The notes beneath the pieces are model-generated. The model searched no databases and was not told where the DNA came from. It saw only the letters and a program-made list of their open reading frames with translations. The position numbers and the translations under genes were made by a program. Of a DNA stretch of 56,650 nucleotides, positions 16,197-24,253 are shown piece after piece; position 1 is the first letter of the stretch, and every line of letters starts with the position of its first letter. The stretch lies in the NCBI GenBank assembly GCA_035570235.1, contig DATMML010000107.1:1-56650 (forward strand), given 5' to 3'. This DNA comes from Vicinamibacteria bacterium (GTDB lineage: Bacteria > Acidobacteriota > Vicinamibacteria > Fen-336).

Positions 16197-16739
16197 GTGG
16201 GAAGAACTTGTCTTTTAGCGATTTCGGCCGCGCTGGTCCTCCTGGGCTGCCAAACGCACAGCGAGGAGCAGACGGGCCGTTCCTCGGGTACGCCGGGCGC
16301 GCCCACCGCCGTCAATCCCATCCCGGTGGCACCCGCCCCCACGCCTAGGGCGACCGCGGTCCCGCCCGCGAATCCGTCGCCCAACCCGAGCTCTCCTCCT
16401 CCCGGGACCGGCGCCGACATACCCAGCAACACGAATCCCGTGGCCCGCGCCGACGCCAAGGTTACGGGGGTGTACTGCAACAACCAGCCCATGCCCGCCA
16501 CCACCAGCGCCGCCGTGGGCTGCGTCATTCGCCTCGACGTGACGCCCAAGGACGGGCATGGCCAGGCCACCCAAGCCAAGACCGACCCGGTGTGGACCTG
16601 GAGCAACACCAGCTTCTGGATCGGTCACGGCGGCAGCGCGTACAACCCGACCATGCTCGGCCTCGCCCCCGGCGTCACCAACGTCTACGCGACCGTGGAC
16701 GGGGTTCGCTCGAACGCCTTCGACGTCACGTTCTTCTAA
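16197..16739 (+). CDS. Putative lipoprotein with proline-rich linker and Ig-like end domain (2 of 2)
   Basis: 180 residues from GTG 16197, chosen for GGGAGG 6 nt upstream and because it then opens with a compact lipoprotein signal (RTCLLAISAALVLLGC). A TACACT -10 box lies at 16165-16170. After the lipid-Cys there is a Pro/Thr/Ala linker (about 25-70), then a domain whose end reads VWTWSNTSFWIGHGG, LGLAPGVTNVYATVDG, SNAFDVTF. That order (W-containing strand, then G.t.v.A..dG..s) resembles BIG2-type immunoglobulin-like domains. It follows the first proline-linker lipoprotein by 71 bp. Likely anchored in the outer membrane, role unknown. Confidence 0.72.
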   Translation: MGRTCLLAISAALVLLGCQTHSEEQTGRSSGTPGAPTAVNPIPVAPAPTPRATAVPPANPSPNPSSPPPGTGADIPSNTNPVARADAKVTGVYCNNQPMPATTSAAVGCVIRLDVTPKDGHGQATQAKTDPVWTWSNTSFWIGHGGSAYNPTMLGLAPGVTNVYATVDGVRSNAFDVTFF

Positions 16740-16748
16740 CCCCGCGCC

Positions 16749-17192
16749 GTGGATCAGGAGCGGAGAGGAACCCGTACGCGCTCCCGCGCCCATCCGCTCG
16801 TGGCGAGAGTCCGCCGGGCCCTGCCCCGCCCGCGCGCGGCCGCCCGCTTCCTCCGCCTCCTGGAGCGGCGGCTCCAGAGGCTAGAGGCGGTGGCCTCGGG
16901 GGCGGACGCCAAGAGCCTCCTCCTGGGTCCGCGGGACGAGGCCCGGGCCCGGCGCTTCCTGGCCGCGCGCCGCGACGCCTGGGATGATGGCGACGAGACG
17001 CTGGTGCGAGCCTACCTGGACGGCTGGACGCGCCCAGGGGAGGACAAGTCGCGGGCCGCGGTCCGCCGCCTCGCCGACGCAGCGCGAGCCCTCGCCGCCC
17101 TCGAGGTCCGGCCGCAGACGCTCTGGTTCTTCCTGTGGGAGATGGAATCGATCCTACGGGGCCTCCGCCGAGCGCGGGCTTCTAAGCCCTGA
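16749..17192 (+). CDS. Hypothetical Arg/Leu-rich helical protein
   Basis: 147 residues from GTG 16749; there is no obvious ribosome binding site and the start could be further in. Third codon positions are strongly G/C, as in neighbouring true genes, and the frame fills an otherwise empty 540-bp stretch. The sequence is helical and charged, with runs of Arg, Ala and Leu (RRALPRPRAAARFLRLLERR; RRLADAARALAALEV) and a Trp/Phe patch (TLWFFLWEMESILRGLRR). No signal peptide, membrane segment or known motif. It lies between a lipoprotein gene and the response regulator. It might be cytosolic; no function can be given. Confidence 0.5.
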   Translation: MDQERRGTRTRSRAHPLVARVRRALPRPRAAARFLRLLERRLQRLEAVASGADAKSLLLGPRDEARARRFLAARRDAWDDGDETLVRAYLDGWTRPGEDKSRAAVRRLADAARALAALEVRPQTLWFFLWEMESILRGLRRARASKP

Positions 17193-17214
17193 AGGCGGCA
17201 AAATTTTATGTATG

Positions 17215-17244
17215 CTGACAATGCCCGGCTTGCCTTGTTAGAAT
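17215..17244 (+). promoter_or_regulatory. Sigma-70-type promoter of the response regulator
   Basis: CTGACA (17215-17220), an 18-bp spacer and TAGAAT (17239-17244) each match the consensus at five of six positions. The leader is about 30 nt and contains a GGAGG ribosome binding site before ATG 17280. Confidence 0.65.
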
Positions 17245-17279
17245 CCCCCCCACGCGCAAATGGCCGGGCGGAGGTCCTG

Positions 17280-17663
17280 ATGGCCAAGAGGATCCTTGTC
17301 GTGGACGATGACGAGAACATCCTGAGCCTCGAGCGGACCATCTTGGAGCAGAAGGGCTTCGACGTGACGGGGGCGGGCGGGGGCGCGGAGGCGTTGAAGC
17401 TCCTCGCGGACCAGGTCTTCGACCTCGTCCTCCTGGACGTGATGATGCCGGAGGTCGACGGCTTCACCGTCTGCCGCAAGATCAAGGAGGATCCCCGCTT
17501 GAAGGACGTGCCCGTGATCTTCTTGACCGCCAAGGGGGGCGGGGAGGCCCTGGCCGAGGGCTTCGAGTCCGGCGCCATCATGTACATCAACAAGCCGTTC
17601 ACCGCCAACAAGCTCCTCACCATCGTGAACACGATGCTGGAGTCGGGTCCGAAGCTGAACTGA
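17280..17663 (+). CDS. Single-domain CheY-like response regulator
   Basis: 127 residues from ATG 17280, with GGAGG upstream. The receiver domain fills the protein: acidic pocket D9-D10-D11, phospho-acceptor D53 (LLLDVMMP), switch T83 (FLTAK) and K105 (NKPF). All key residues are in place, so it should accept phosphate. There is no output domain, so it must act by protein contact, as CheY or Spo0F-type regulators do. No histidine kinase lies next to it. Its own promoter (17215-17244) makes it a single-gene unit, convergent with the PfkB gene. Confidence 0.93.
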   Translation: MAKRILVVDDDENILSLERTILEQKGFDVTGAGGGAEALKLLADQVFDLVLLDVMMPEVDGFTVCRKIKEDPRLKDVPVIFLTAKGGGEALAEGFESGAIMYINKPFTANKLLTIVNTMLESGPKLN

Positions 17664-17697
17664 TTTAAGGGGCCGCCCCAAAGCCCCACCCCGAGAA

Positions 17698-17715
17698 GCG
17701 CGGCCGGACCCGCGC
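17698..17715. terminator. GC hairpin between convergent genes
   Basis: GCGCGG pairs with CCGCGC around a 6-nt loop in the 60-bp gap between the response regulator and the PfkB gene. No T-run follows. Weak evidence for a shared transcript end. Confidence 0.25.
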
Positions 17716-17723
17716 GACCCCCC

Positions 17724-18635
17724 TCAGATGTTGTCGAACTGGGTCAGGCTCTTGAAGAGCCGGAAGCGCTCATCGATCTCGGGGCGGGTCAGGGTGAGCA
17801 GGCGGTCGAGGCTGAACGCCTCCACGCAGAAGGAGGCGAGCGCGCTGCCCATGATCACGGCCTGGCGCAGCACGCCCTCTCCCGCCCCCGCGGGCGCGGC
17901 CGCGAGATAGCCCAGGAAGCCCCCCGCGAAGGTATCGCCCGCCCCCGTGGGGTCGAACACATCCTCCAGGGGGTAGGCGGGAGCGGCGAAGGAGCCCGCC
18001 TCGGAGAACATGAGGACACCGTGCTCCCCCTTCTTCACGACCAGGGTCTTGGGGCCCATGGCCCGGATGGCCCGCGCGGCCTTGACGATGTTCCACTCTC
18101 CCGAGAGCTGCCGGGCCTCGGCGTCGTTCACGAGCAGGATGTCCACCCGCTTCAGGGTCTCTTGGAGCTCATTGGGCTTCCCCGAGATCCAGAAGTTCAT
18201 GGTGTCGCAGGCCACCACCCGGGGGTTGTCCACCTGGGCCAGCACCTCCCGCTGCAGGACGGGATCGATGTTTCCCAGGAACACGTGGGAGGAGCCGCGA
18301 TAGCGGGCGGGGATCTTGGGCTTGAAGAACTCGAAGACGTTGAGGTCGGTGCAGATGGTCTCCCGGGAGTTGAGGTCGTAGGAGTACTTGCCCTGCCAGT
18401 GGAAGGTCGCGCCCTCCATGCGCTCCAGGCCCTCGAGATCGATCGGGCGTCCGCGGAAGGCGGCGAGCTGCGCCTCTCCGAAGTCCCGCCCCACCACCCC
18501 CACCAGGTTCACGGGGGCGAAGAAGGAGGCGGCCACGGCGAAAAAGGATGCGCTGCCCCCGAGGACCCGCTCCGCCCGCCCGAAGGGGGTCTCCACGGTG
18601 TCGTACGCCACGCTGCCCACGACCAGTATGGACAT
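17724..18635 (-). CDS. PfkB-family sugar or nucleoside kinase
   Basis: 303 residues with the ribokinase/PfkB layout: SILVVGSVAYDT at the N-terminus, GGSASFFAVAASFF for substrate binding, and the C-terminal signature DPTGAGDTFAGGFLG with the catalytic Asp. The family phosphorylates hydroxyl groups of sugars and nucleosides with ATP. It is the last gene of the six-gene operon and follows mtnP by 10 bp. That position suggests a substrate from methylthioadenosine salvage or adenosine (inference). Adenosine kinase-like and ribokinase-like functions cannot be told apart here. Confidence 0.9.
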   Translation of the reverse strand: MSILVVGSVAYDTVETPFGRAERVLGGSASFFAVAASFFAPVNLVGVVGRDFGEAQLAAFRGRPIDLEGLERMEGATFHWQGKYSYDLNSRETICTDLNVFEFFKPKIPARYRGSSHVFLGNIDPVLQREVLAQVDNPRVVACDTMNFWISGKPNELQETLKRVDILLVNDAEARQLSGEWNIVKAARAIRAMGPKTLVVKKGEHGVLMFSEAGSFAAPAYPLEDVFDPTGAGDTFAGGFLGYLAAAPAGAGEGVLRQAVIMGSALASFCVEAFSLDRLLTLTRPEIDERFRLFKSLTQFDNI

Positions 18636-18645
18636 TCGTTCCCTG

Positions 18646-19512
18646 CTAGGAGATGTACTTGCCGATGACGGGGGCCAGTTCGCGCTTGACCTTGTCCGGG
18701 ACCAGGTGGGAGGGGGTCACGAGCGCGGACTTCAGGGCCTCCGCGCACTCGCAGCCCCGGGGGATGGGGAGATGGCGCAGGGCCGTCTTGAGCACGGCCT
18801 GGGCGGCGGCCGCGTTCTTGCCCAGGTTGGAGATGATGTACTCCGCGGTCACGGAGTCGTGCTGGGGGTGCCAGCAGTCGTAGTCCGTGACCATGGCGAG
18901 CGTCGAGTAGCAGATCTCCGCCTCCCGGGCCAGCTTGGCCTCCTGCAGGTTGGTCATGCCGATGATGTCCATCCCCCAGGAACGGTAGAGCTCGGACTCG
19001 GCCCGGGTGGAGAACTGCGGCCCCTCGATGCAGAGGTAGGTCCCCCCCACGTGATGGGTGACCCCCGCCTCCGAGCAGGCCGCCGCCATGACGCGCGAGA
19101 GATTGGGGCAGAAGGGATGGGCGAAGGCCACGTGGGCCACGAGCCCGCGGCCGAAGAAGCTGGAAACGCGCTGGGTGGTGCGGTCCACGAACTGGTCGGG
19201 GATCACCATGTGCAGGGGCGCGTAGGCCTCCTTCAAGGAGCCCACCGCGGAGACGGACAGGATCCACTCCACGCCCAGGGCTTTCAGGGCGAAGATGTTG
19301 GCCCGGAAGTTGAGCTCCCCCGGCAGCAAGCGATGCCCTCGGGCGTGGCGGGGCAGGAAGGCCACCCGCTTCCCCTCCAGCGTCCCGATCACCAGGCTGT
19401 CCGAGGGCGGCCCGAAGGGCGTTTCCACCGCCACCTCGCTTCGGTCGCGGAAGCCCTCCATCTCGTAGAGGCCGCTTCCCCCGATGATGCCGATCCGCAC
19501 GCTCTCGCTCAC
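18646..19512 (-). CDS. mtnP: S-methyl-5'-thioadenosine phosphorylase
   Basis: 288 residues, the usual size. The protein splits methylthioadenosine with phosphate into adenine and 5-methylthioribose-1-phosphate. Visible features: IGIIGGSGLYEMEGF (phosphate loop start), TPFGPPSDSLVIG, FLPRHARGHRLLPGELNFRANIFALKALGVEWILSVSAVGSL, CIEGPQFSTRAES, MTNLQEAKLAREAEICY and a late YDCWHPQHDSV segment. Purine nucleoside phosphorylase is the near relative, but GHRLLPGEINYRANI-type residues favour MTAP. The start overlaps the stop of the MBL gene upstream as ATGA. It is followed by the PfkB kinase. Confidence 0.93.
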   Translation of the reverse strand: MSESVRIGIIGGSGLYEMEGFRDRSEVAVETPFGPPSDSLVIGTLEGKRVAFLPRHARGHRLLPGELNFRANIFALKALGVEWILSVSAVGSLKEAYAPLHMVIPDQFVDRTTQRVSSFFGRGLVAHVAFAHPFCPNLSRVMAAACSEAGVTHHVGGTYLCIEGPQFSTRAESELYRSWGMDIIGMTNLQEAKLAREAEICYSTLAMVTDYDCWHPQHDSVTAEYIISNLGKNAAAAQAVLKTALRHLPIPRGCECAEALKSALVTPSHLVPDKVKRELAPVIGKYIS

Positions 19513-20348
19513 TCTCCCCCCTCGCTCAGCCGATAGCGGTCACCCTCGCGACAGACCCGCCCCAGCGGCGTCTCCCGGTCGTGATAGAAGAGGAGCCAGG
19601 CGTCGCTCTCCGCGGCCTTTTTGAGCAGCTCCCGCTTCGCCTCCAGCGTCGCCACCGGGTAGAGATCGTAGCTCATGACGAAGGGGAGGGGCAGATGGCT
19701 CGTGGTGGGGAGGAGGTCGGTGGGGATGTAGAGGGCGTTCCCCCCTCCCTCCACGATCACCATTTGATGATGCGCGGTGTGGCCCCCCACCCTCACCACC
19801 CGCACCCCCGGCGCCACCTCCGCATGACCGTCGAGCAGATCCACCTGGCGAGCCTCGGCGAGAGGAGCGATATCGACCTCCCGATACGACGCCCGGCTGC
19901 GCTCGTGGGGCCGGGTGGCGTCCTCCCATTCCCCCTTCTGGACCAGATAGCGCGCGCGGGGAAAGGTCGGGACCGGCCTCCCCTCCTCGAGCCGGGTGTT
20001 GCCCCCGGCGTGGTCGAAGTGGAGGTGGGTGTTGATCACGATGTCGATGTCCGCGGGGCCGAGGCCCAGCGCTCGCAGGGAGCCGAGGAGGGTCGACGAT
20101 CTCTCGATGCCGTAGAGGCCCCGCTCCTTCTCGTTCCACTTGTCGCCCATGCCGGTGTCCACGAGGATCCTTCGGCCCGCAGTCTCGACGAGGGCCACAT
20201 TGAGGCCGAGGGTGACACGGTTCTTTTCGTCCGGGGGATCGGTCTTCTCCCAGAGGCCGCGCGGCACCACCCCGAAGAGGGCCCCTCCGTCCAGAGCGAA
20301 GGCTCCGTCGTGCAGGATGTGGACCCGGATGTTTCCGAGCTCGAGCAC
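19509..20348 (-). CDS. MBL-fold metallohydrolase
   Basis: 279 residues. The metal site motif NTHLHFDHAGG supplies HxHxDH, and later GGHTAHHQMVIVEGGG and LLFYHDRETPLG provide further His ligands. The sequence is like the lactonase/hydrolase branch (MBL fold, AHL lactonase-like) with an N-terminal LGNIRVHILHDGAFALDGG. The substrate could be an ester, lactone or thioester; being between mce and mtnP in a tight operon suggests a metabolic rather than a signalling role, but that is inference. Start at ATG 20348, 10 bp after the mce stop. Confidence 0.9.
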   Translation of the reverse strand: MLELGNIRVHILHDGAFALDGGALFGVVPRGLWEKTDPPDEKNRVTLGLNVALVETAGRRILVDTGMGDKWNEKERGLYGIERSSTLLGSLRALGLGPADIDIVINTHLHFDHAGGNTRLEEGRPVPTFPRARYLVQKGEWEDATRPHERSRASYREVDIAPLAEARQVDLLDGHAEVAPGVRVVRVGGHTAHHQMVIVEGGGNALYIPTDLLPTTSHLPLPFVMSYDLYPVATLEAKRELLKKAAESDAWLLFYHDRETPLGRVCREGDRYRLSEGGE

Positions 20349-20358
20349 GCCGCCTCCC

Positions 20359-20784
20359 TCAGGTCCGCTCGGGCCCCGGTGCGCCGGCCGGGGCTTGCTT
20401 CAGCTCCAGCAGCACGCCTCCGGCCGCCTGGGGGTGGATGAAGGCCACCCGGGAGCCATCGGCGCCCGCCCGCGGGGCCTCGTCGATGAGCCGCACCTTC
20501 CGGGCCTTCAGCTCCGCGAGGGCGGCCTCGAGGTCATCCACGAGCACGCAGACGTGGTGCAGGCCCCCCCGCTTCTCGAGGAAGCGGGCGATCACGGAGC
20601 GGGGATCGGTGGGCTCGAGGAGCTCTAGTCGGGACTCGCCCACGGGCAAGAAGGCGGCCCGGACCCTCTCCGTGGGCACCTCGTGTGTCGACTCCCGCGT
20701 GAAGCCCAGGGCCTCCCAGGCCTTCATCGCCTCGGCCAGGCTCGGCACCGCGATGCCCAGGTGATCGATCTTGAGAATCTTCAT
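20359..20784 (-). CDS. mce: Methylmalonyl-CoA epimerase
   Basis: 141 residues, two VOC (glyoxalase-fold) half-domains: KILKIDHLGIAVPSLAEAMKAWEALGF at the N-terminus and GLHHVCVLVDDLEAALAELKARKVRLIDEAPR in the middle, with IHPQAAGGVLLELKQA at the end. The expected metal ligands (His8, the His of GLHHVC, the Glu of LLELKQ) are present. It interconverts (S)- and (R)-methylmalonyl-CoA ahead of the mutase. Its ATG overlaps the stop of meaB as ATGA, so both products are made together. Confidence 0.94.
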   Translation of the reverse strand: MKILKIDHLGIAVPSLAEAMKAWEALGFTRESTHEVPTERVRAAFLPVGESRLELLEPTDPRSVIARFLEKRGGLHHVCVLVDDLEAALAELKARKVRLIDEAPRAGADGSRVAFIHPQAAGGVLLELKQAPAGAPGPERT

Positions 20785-21755
20785 GAGAGTCCCATCTTCT
20801 TCAAGAGCCGGTCGGCGGCGGTCAGGGGGTCCAGCCGACGGCGGGCCAGGCGGTCCACCGTCCGCTCCAGCTCGGGGGGGGAGAGGTACCGGGTCCGCAT
20901 CCGGCCCAGGAGCCTCTCCCTGATCGTGTCCTCCAGCTGGCGGCGGAGGTGGACCCGCCGCTTGCGGGCCAGGAGGCCGGTGGCCTCGGCCCAGACGCGG
21001 AAGGTCTCCACCGCCTTGAGCAGGTCGTCCACCCCCTGGTCCTCGGTGGCCACCGTGCGCACGATCGGGGGGATGTGGCCGTCGTGCGCGGCCAGGGAGA
21101 GCATGGACTCGATCTCCGCCACCACCCGCTCCACGCCCTCCCGGTCGGCCTTGTTCACCACGAACACGTCCGCGATCTCCATGATCCCCGCCTTCAGGGT
21201 CTGCACCTCGTCTCCGAGGCCGGGGAGGAGGACCACGATGCTCACGTCCGCGGTGCCCACGATCTCCACCTCGGCCTGGCCCACCCCCACCGTCTCCACC
21301 AGGAGCACGTCCTTGCCGGAGGCGGCGAGGACGGTCAGGACATCGCCGGTGGCCGCGGCCAGGCCCCCCAGGTGGCCGCGGGTGGCCATGGAGCGGATGA
21401 AGACCCCGCTGTCCGTGGCGTGGGCCTGCATGCGGATGCGGTCGCCCAGGATGGCGCCCCCGCTGAAGGGGGAGGTGGGATCCACGGCCACGATCCCCAC
21501 CGTCTTGCCCTTCCGGCGGAGATGGGCGGTCATGCGGTCCACGAGGGTGGACTTGCCCGCTCCCGGCGGCCCGGTCAGGCCCAGGACGAGCGCGCGCCCC
21601 GCGTGGGGGAAGAGGGCGGCGAGCAGGCGGCGGGCTTCCGGCCCCGCCTCCTCCACGAGGGTGATGGCCCGGGCCACCGAGCGCACGTCGCCCTCGAGCA
21701 CGCCCTCGACCAGGGCCGGGGACCGGCTCCTCGCTTTCTTCTTCGGCTTTTTCAT
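20781..21755 (-). CDS. meaB: Methylmalonyl-CoA mutase-associated GTPase MeaB (ArgK family)
   Basis: 324 residues from ATG 21755, chosen because it lies 10 bp after the acyl-CoA dehydrogenase stop and gives the usual length. Walker A is GPPGAGKST (62-70); the ArgK/MeaB region DPTSPFSGGAILGDRIRM, the IRSMATRGHLGGLA switch, VETVGVGQAEVEIV and NKADREG (G4) all follow. MeaB protects methylmalonyl-CoA mutase and gates delivery of its cobalamin cofactor. The mutase large subunit of this genome is at 45.7-47.3 kb, not in this operon. Confidence 0.95.
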   Translation of the reverse strand: MKKPKKKARSRSPALVEGVLEGDVRSVARAITLVEEAGPEARRLLAALFPHAGRALVLGLTGPPGAGKSTLVDRMTAHLRRKGKTVGIVAVDPTSPFSGGAILGDRIRMQAHATDSGVFIRSMATRGHLGGLAAATGDVLTVLAASGKDVLLVETVGVGQAEVEIVGTADVSIVVLLPGLGDEVQTLKAGIMEIADVFVVNKADREGVERVVAEIESMLSLAAHDGHIPPIVRTVATEDQGVDDLLKAVETFRVWAEATGLLARKRRVHLRRQLEDTIRERLLGRMRTRYLSPPELERTVDRLARRRLDPLTAADRLLKKMGLS

Positions 21756-21765
21756 GGCGGGGGCG

Positions 21766-22947
21766 CTAGCGCACCATGCCGCGCAGGCCGAGCAGCTCGC
21801 GGGCGATGACCAGGCGCTGGACCTCGCTCGTGCCCTCCCCGATCGTGCCCAGCTTGGAGTCACGCCAGTAGCGCTCCACGGGGTACTCCTTCACGTAGCC
21901 GTAGCCGCCGTGGATCTGGATGGCTTCGGTCGCCACCTCCACCGCCGTCTCGCTCGCGAAGAGCTTGGCCATGGAGGACTCCGTGGTGTGCTCGCGCCCC
22001 TCGTCGCGGAGCGCGGCCGCCCGGAAGGTCAGCAGGCGGGCGGCCGCGACCTTGGTGGCCATCTCCGCGATCTTGAACTGGACGGCCTGGAACTCGGCGA
22101 TGGCGTGGCCGAACTGCCGCCTGCCCCCCGCGTACTTGATGGAGGCCTCCAGGCTCGCCTGGGCGATCCCCACCGAGAAGGCGGCGATCCCGATGCGCCC
22201 GCGGTCGAGGATGCGGAGGGTGTCGATGAACCCATGACCCTCCTGCCCGAGGAGGTTCTCGGCCGGGATCCGGCAATCCTCGAAGATGAGCTCGGAGGTG
22301 TCGGAGGAGCGGACCCCGAGCTTGTCCTCCTTCTTCCCCGCCCGGAAGCCCTTCGTCCCCCGTTCCACCAGGAAGGCGGAGATCCCCTTCTTGCCCTTCG
22401 CGCGGTCGGTCACGGCCATGACCACCGCCGTGTCGGCCACGCGGCCGTTGGTGATGAAGGTCTTGGAGCCGCTCAGCACCCAGTGGGCGCCGTCCCGCAC
22501 GGCCGTGGTCTTGGTGCCCCCCGCATCCGAGCCCGCGCTGTTCTCGGTCAGGCCCCAGCAGCCGATCTTCTCTCCCCGGGCCAGGGGGGCGAGGAAGCGC
22601 TTCTTCTGCTCTTCGCTCCCGGCCAGAAAGATGTGGCCGGAGCAGAGGCTGTTGTGCGCGGCCACGGAGAGGGCCACCCCCGCCTCCACCCGGGCCAGCT
22701 CCTCCAGGACGATCGCGTAGTCCAAGGTCGTGAGGCCGGAGCCCCCGTACTCGGGGGGCCACACGACACCCATGAGCCCCATCTCCCCCAGCTTCGTGAA
22801 GACCTGGCGCGGGAACTCCTGCCTCTCGTCCCACTCGCGGGCGTGCGGTCCGAGCTCGGTCTCCGCGAACTCGCGGACCGTCTTCTGGAGGAGGCGCTGC
22901 TCCTCGCTGAGACTGAAGTCCAAAGGAAGGCCCTCCGCCGCGGGCAC
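21766..22947 (-). CDS. Acyl-CoA dehydrogenase
   Basis: 393 residues from GTG 22947, the first gene of the operon. FAD-dependent acyl-CoA dehydrogenases oxidise acyl-CoA to enoyl-CoA and pass electrons to ETF. Family features: [36 protein letters not shown] (FAD/substrate loop), [41 protein letters not shown] and [19 protein letters not shown], whose Glu is the catalytic base position in short-chain and branched-chain enzymes. With mce and meaB it suggests branched-chain or propionyl-related acyl-CoA breakdown, but chain specificity cannot be read from the sequence. A TATCAT box lies 23 nt upstream of the start. Confidence 0.93.
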   Translation of the reverse strand: MPAAEGLPLDFSLSEEQRLLQKTVREFAETELGPHAREWDERQEFPRQVFTKLGEMGLMGVVWPPEYGGSGLTTLDYAIVLEELARVEAGVALSVAAHNSLCSGHIFLAGSEEQKKRFLAPLARGEKIGCWGLTENSAGSDAGGTKTTAVRDGAHWVLSGSKTFITNGRVADTAVVMAVTDRAKGKKGISAFLVERGTKGFRAGKKEDKLGVRSSDTSELIFEDCRIPAENLLGQEGHGFIDTLRILDRGRIGIAAFSVGIAQASLEASIKYAGGRRQFGHAIAEFQAVQFKIAEMATKVAAARLLTFRAAALRDEGREHTTESSMAKLFASETAVEVATEAIQIHGGYGYVKEYPVERYWRDSKLGTIGEGTSEVQRLVIARELLGLRGMVR

Positions 22948-23062
22948 CGCGGCTCTGGTAGCGGGTTTCGATGATAGTGGAGGCCCGAAGGGCAGGCAAG
23001 GCGGTTGCCGGCCACGGGATTACGCCCTACACTCGGTCCTCTCCGAGACAGGAGGCTCCTAT

Positions 23063-24217
23063 ATGCCCACGTTCTCCCGTCGTTCCTTCACCGGTGCCCT
23101 TGGCGCCGGGCTGGGCGCCACCCTCATGGGGCCCCGGCTCCTGGGTTCTGCGGCCCTGGCCCGGCCGCGGGTGTCCACGGGGGGGAGCATCCTCCTCGAC
23201 TCCAACGAGAACCCTTACGGGCCCTCCCCGGCGGCCCTGGCCGCCATGACGCACTCCCAGGCCCGGGCCGCGCGCTACCCCGACGCCATCGAGCGCGAGG
23301 TCGCAGAGGCGCTGGCCCGCGACCATGGGGTGGCGCCCGAGCAGATCGTCCTCGGCTGCGGCTCGGGTGAGATCCTCCGCATGGCGGACATGGCCTTCCT
23401 CTCCCCGGGAAAGACGGTGCTGGCGGCGGAGCCCACGTTCGAGGCGGTGCTGATGTACGCGCGCGTGACCAAGGCGGAGGGGGTGAAGGTTCCCCTGGAC
23501 GCGGAGCACCGCCACGACCTTGCCAAGATGGCCGCGGCCTGCGACGCGAAGACCGGCCTCGTCTATGTCTGCAACCCCAACAACCCCACCGGCACCGTGG
23601 TCAGCGGCGACGCCCTGGGGGCGTTTCTGCCCCGGGTGCCCAAGACCGCGGTCGTGCTCGTGGACGAGGCCTATCACCATTTCGTGGAGGACCCGGGCTA
23701 CCGGAGCGCCTCCGAATGGCTCTCCCGCACCCCGAATCTGGTCGTGGTCCGGACCTTCTCCAAGGTCTACGGCCTGGCCGGGATGCGCCTGGGCTACGCC
23801 GTCGCTTCCCTGGAGAACGCCCGCGCCCTCCGCGAGCATCAGATCTTTAGCAACGCCAACGGGGCCGTCCTCGAGGCCGCCCTCATCAGCCTCCAGGACC
23901 CCGCCCACGTGGCCGACCAGCGCCGGCGCAACCGAGACACCCGGGCCTTTGTCTGCGCGGAGCTCAGCAAGGACGGGCGCCGCTTCATCCCCTCGGAGAC
24001 GAACTTCCTGATGATCGACGTGGGCCGCGACGTGGTGGCCGTCATCGACGCTCTCCGCAGCCGGAATGTCCTCGTGGGCCGGAAATTCCCGTCGCTTGCC
24101 AACTGGCTAAGGGTCTCGATCGGCACTCCCGCGGAGATGGAGACCTTCCTGGCCGCGCTGCGCGCCGTCCTCCCCCTCGCCACCGCGGTGGCCGGGGGGC
24201 CCGCGACCGCCCCGTGA
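23063..24217 (+). CDS. Tat-exported PLP aminotransferase (histidinol-phosphate aminotransferase-like, class I/II)
   Basis: 384 residues from ATG 23063, with AGGAGG about 7 nt upstream. The start gives a twin-arginine signal: SRRSFTGALGAG followed by a hydrophobic stretch and an ALARP cleavage region. The mature part is a HisC-like aminotransferase: LDSNENPYGPSPAA at the N-terminus, GCGSGEILRM, VCNPNNPTGT (PLP Asn region), VLVDEAYHHFVED and TFSKVYGLAGMRLGYAV with the PLP-binding Lys. Cytosolic HisC lacks any signal, so a periplasmic, cofactor-loaded enzyme is implied; Tat export of a folded PLP protein makes sense. The substrate is unknown, and histidine synthesis is unlikely for an exported enzyme. 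It is transcribed away from the acyl-CoA dehydrogenase operon. Confidence 0.85.
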   Translation: MPTFSRRSFTGALGAGLGATLMGPRLLGSAALARPRVSTGGSILLDSNENPYGPSPAALAAMTHSQARAARYPDAIEREVAEALARDHGVAPEQIVLGCGSGEILRMADMAFLSPGKTVLAAEPTFEAVLMYARVTKAEGVKVPLDAEHRHDLAKMAAACDAKTGLVYVCNPNNPTGTVVSGDALGAFLPRVPKTAVVLVDEAYHHFVEDPGYRSASEWLSRTPNLVVVRTFSKVYGLAGMRLGYAVASLENARALREHQIFSNANGAVLEAALISLQDPAHVADQRRRNRDTRAFVCAELSKDGRRFIPSETNFLMIDVGRDVVAVIDALRSRNVLVGRKFPSLANWLRVSIGTPAEMETFLAALRAVLPLATAVAGGPATAP

Positions 24218-24253
24218 GCGGGAGCACAGGGCCGGTTTGGGAGTGGATGTACC

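Noticed and set aside
20683-22974. A 763-codon plus-strand frame opposite meaB and the acyl-CoA dehydrogenase
   Set aside because: Antisense shadow of two clear genes; composition is Arg/Ser/Pro-rich.
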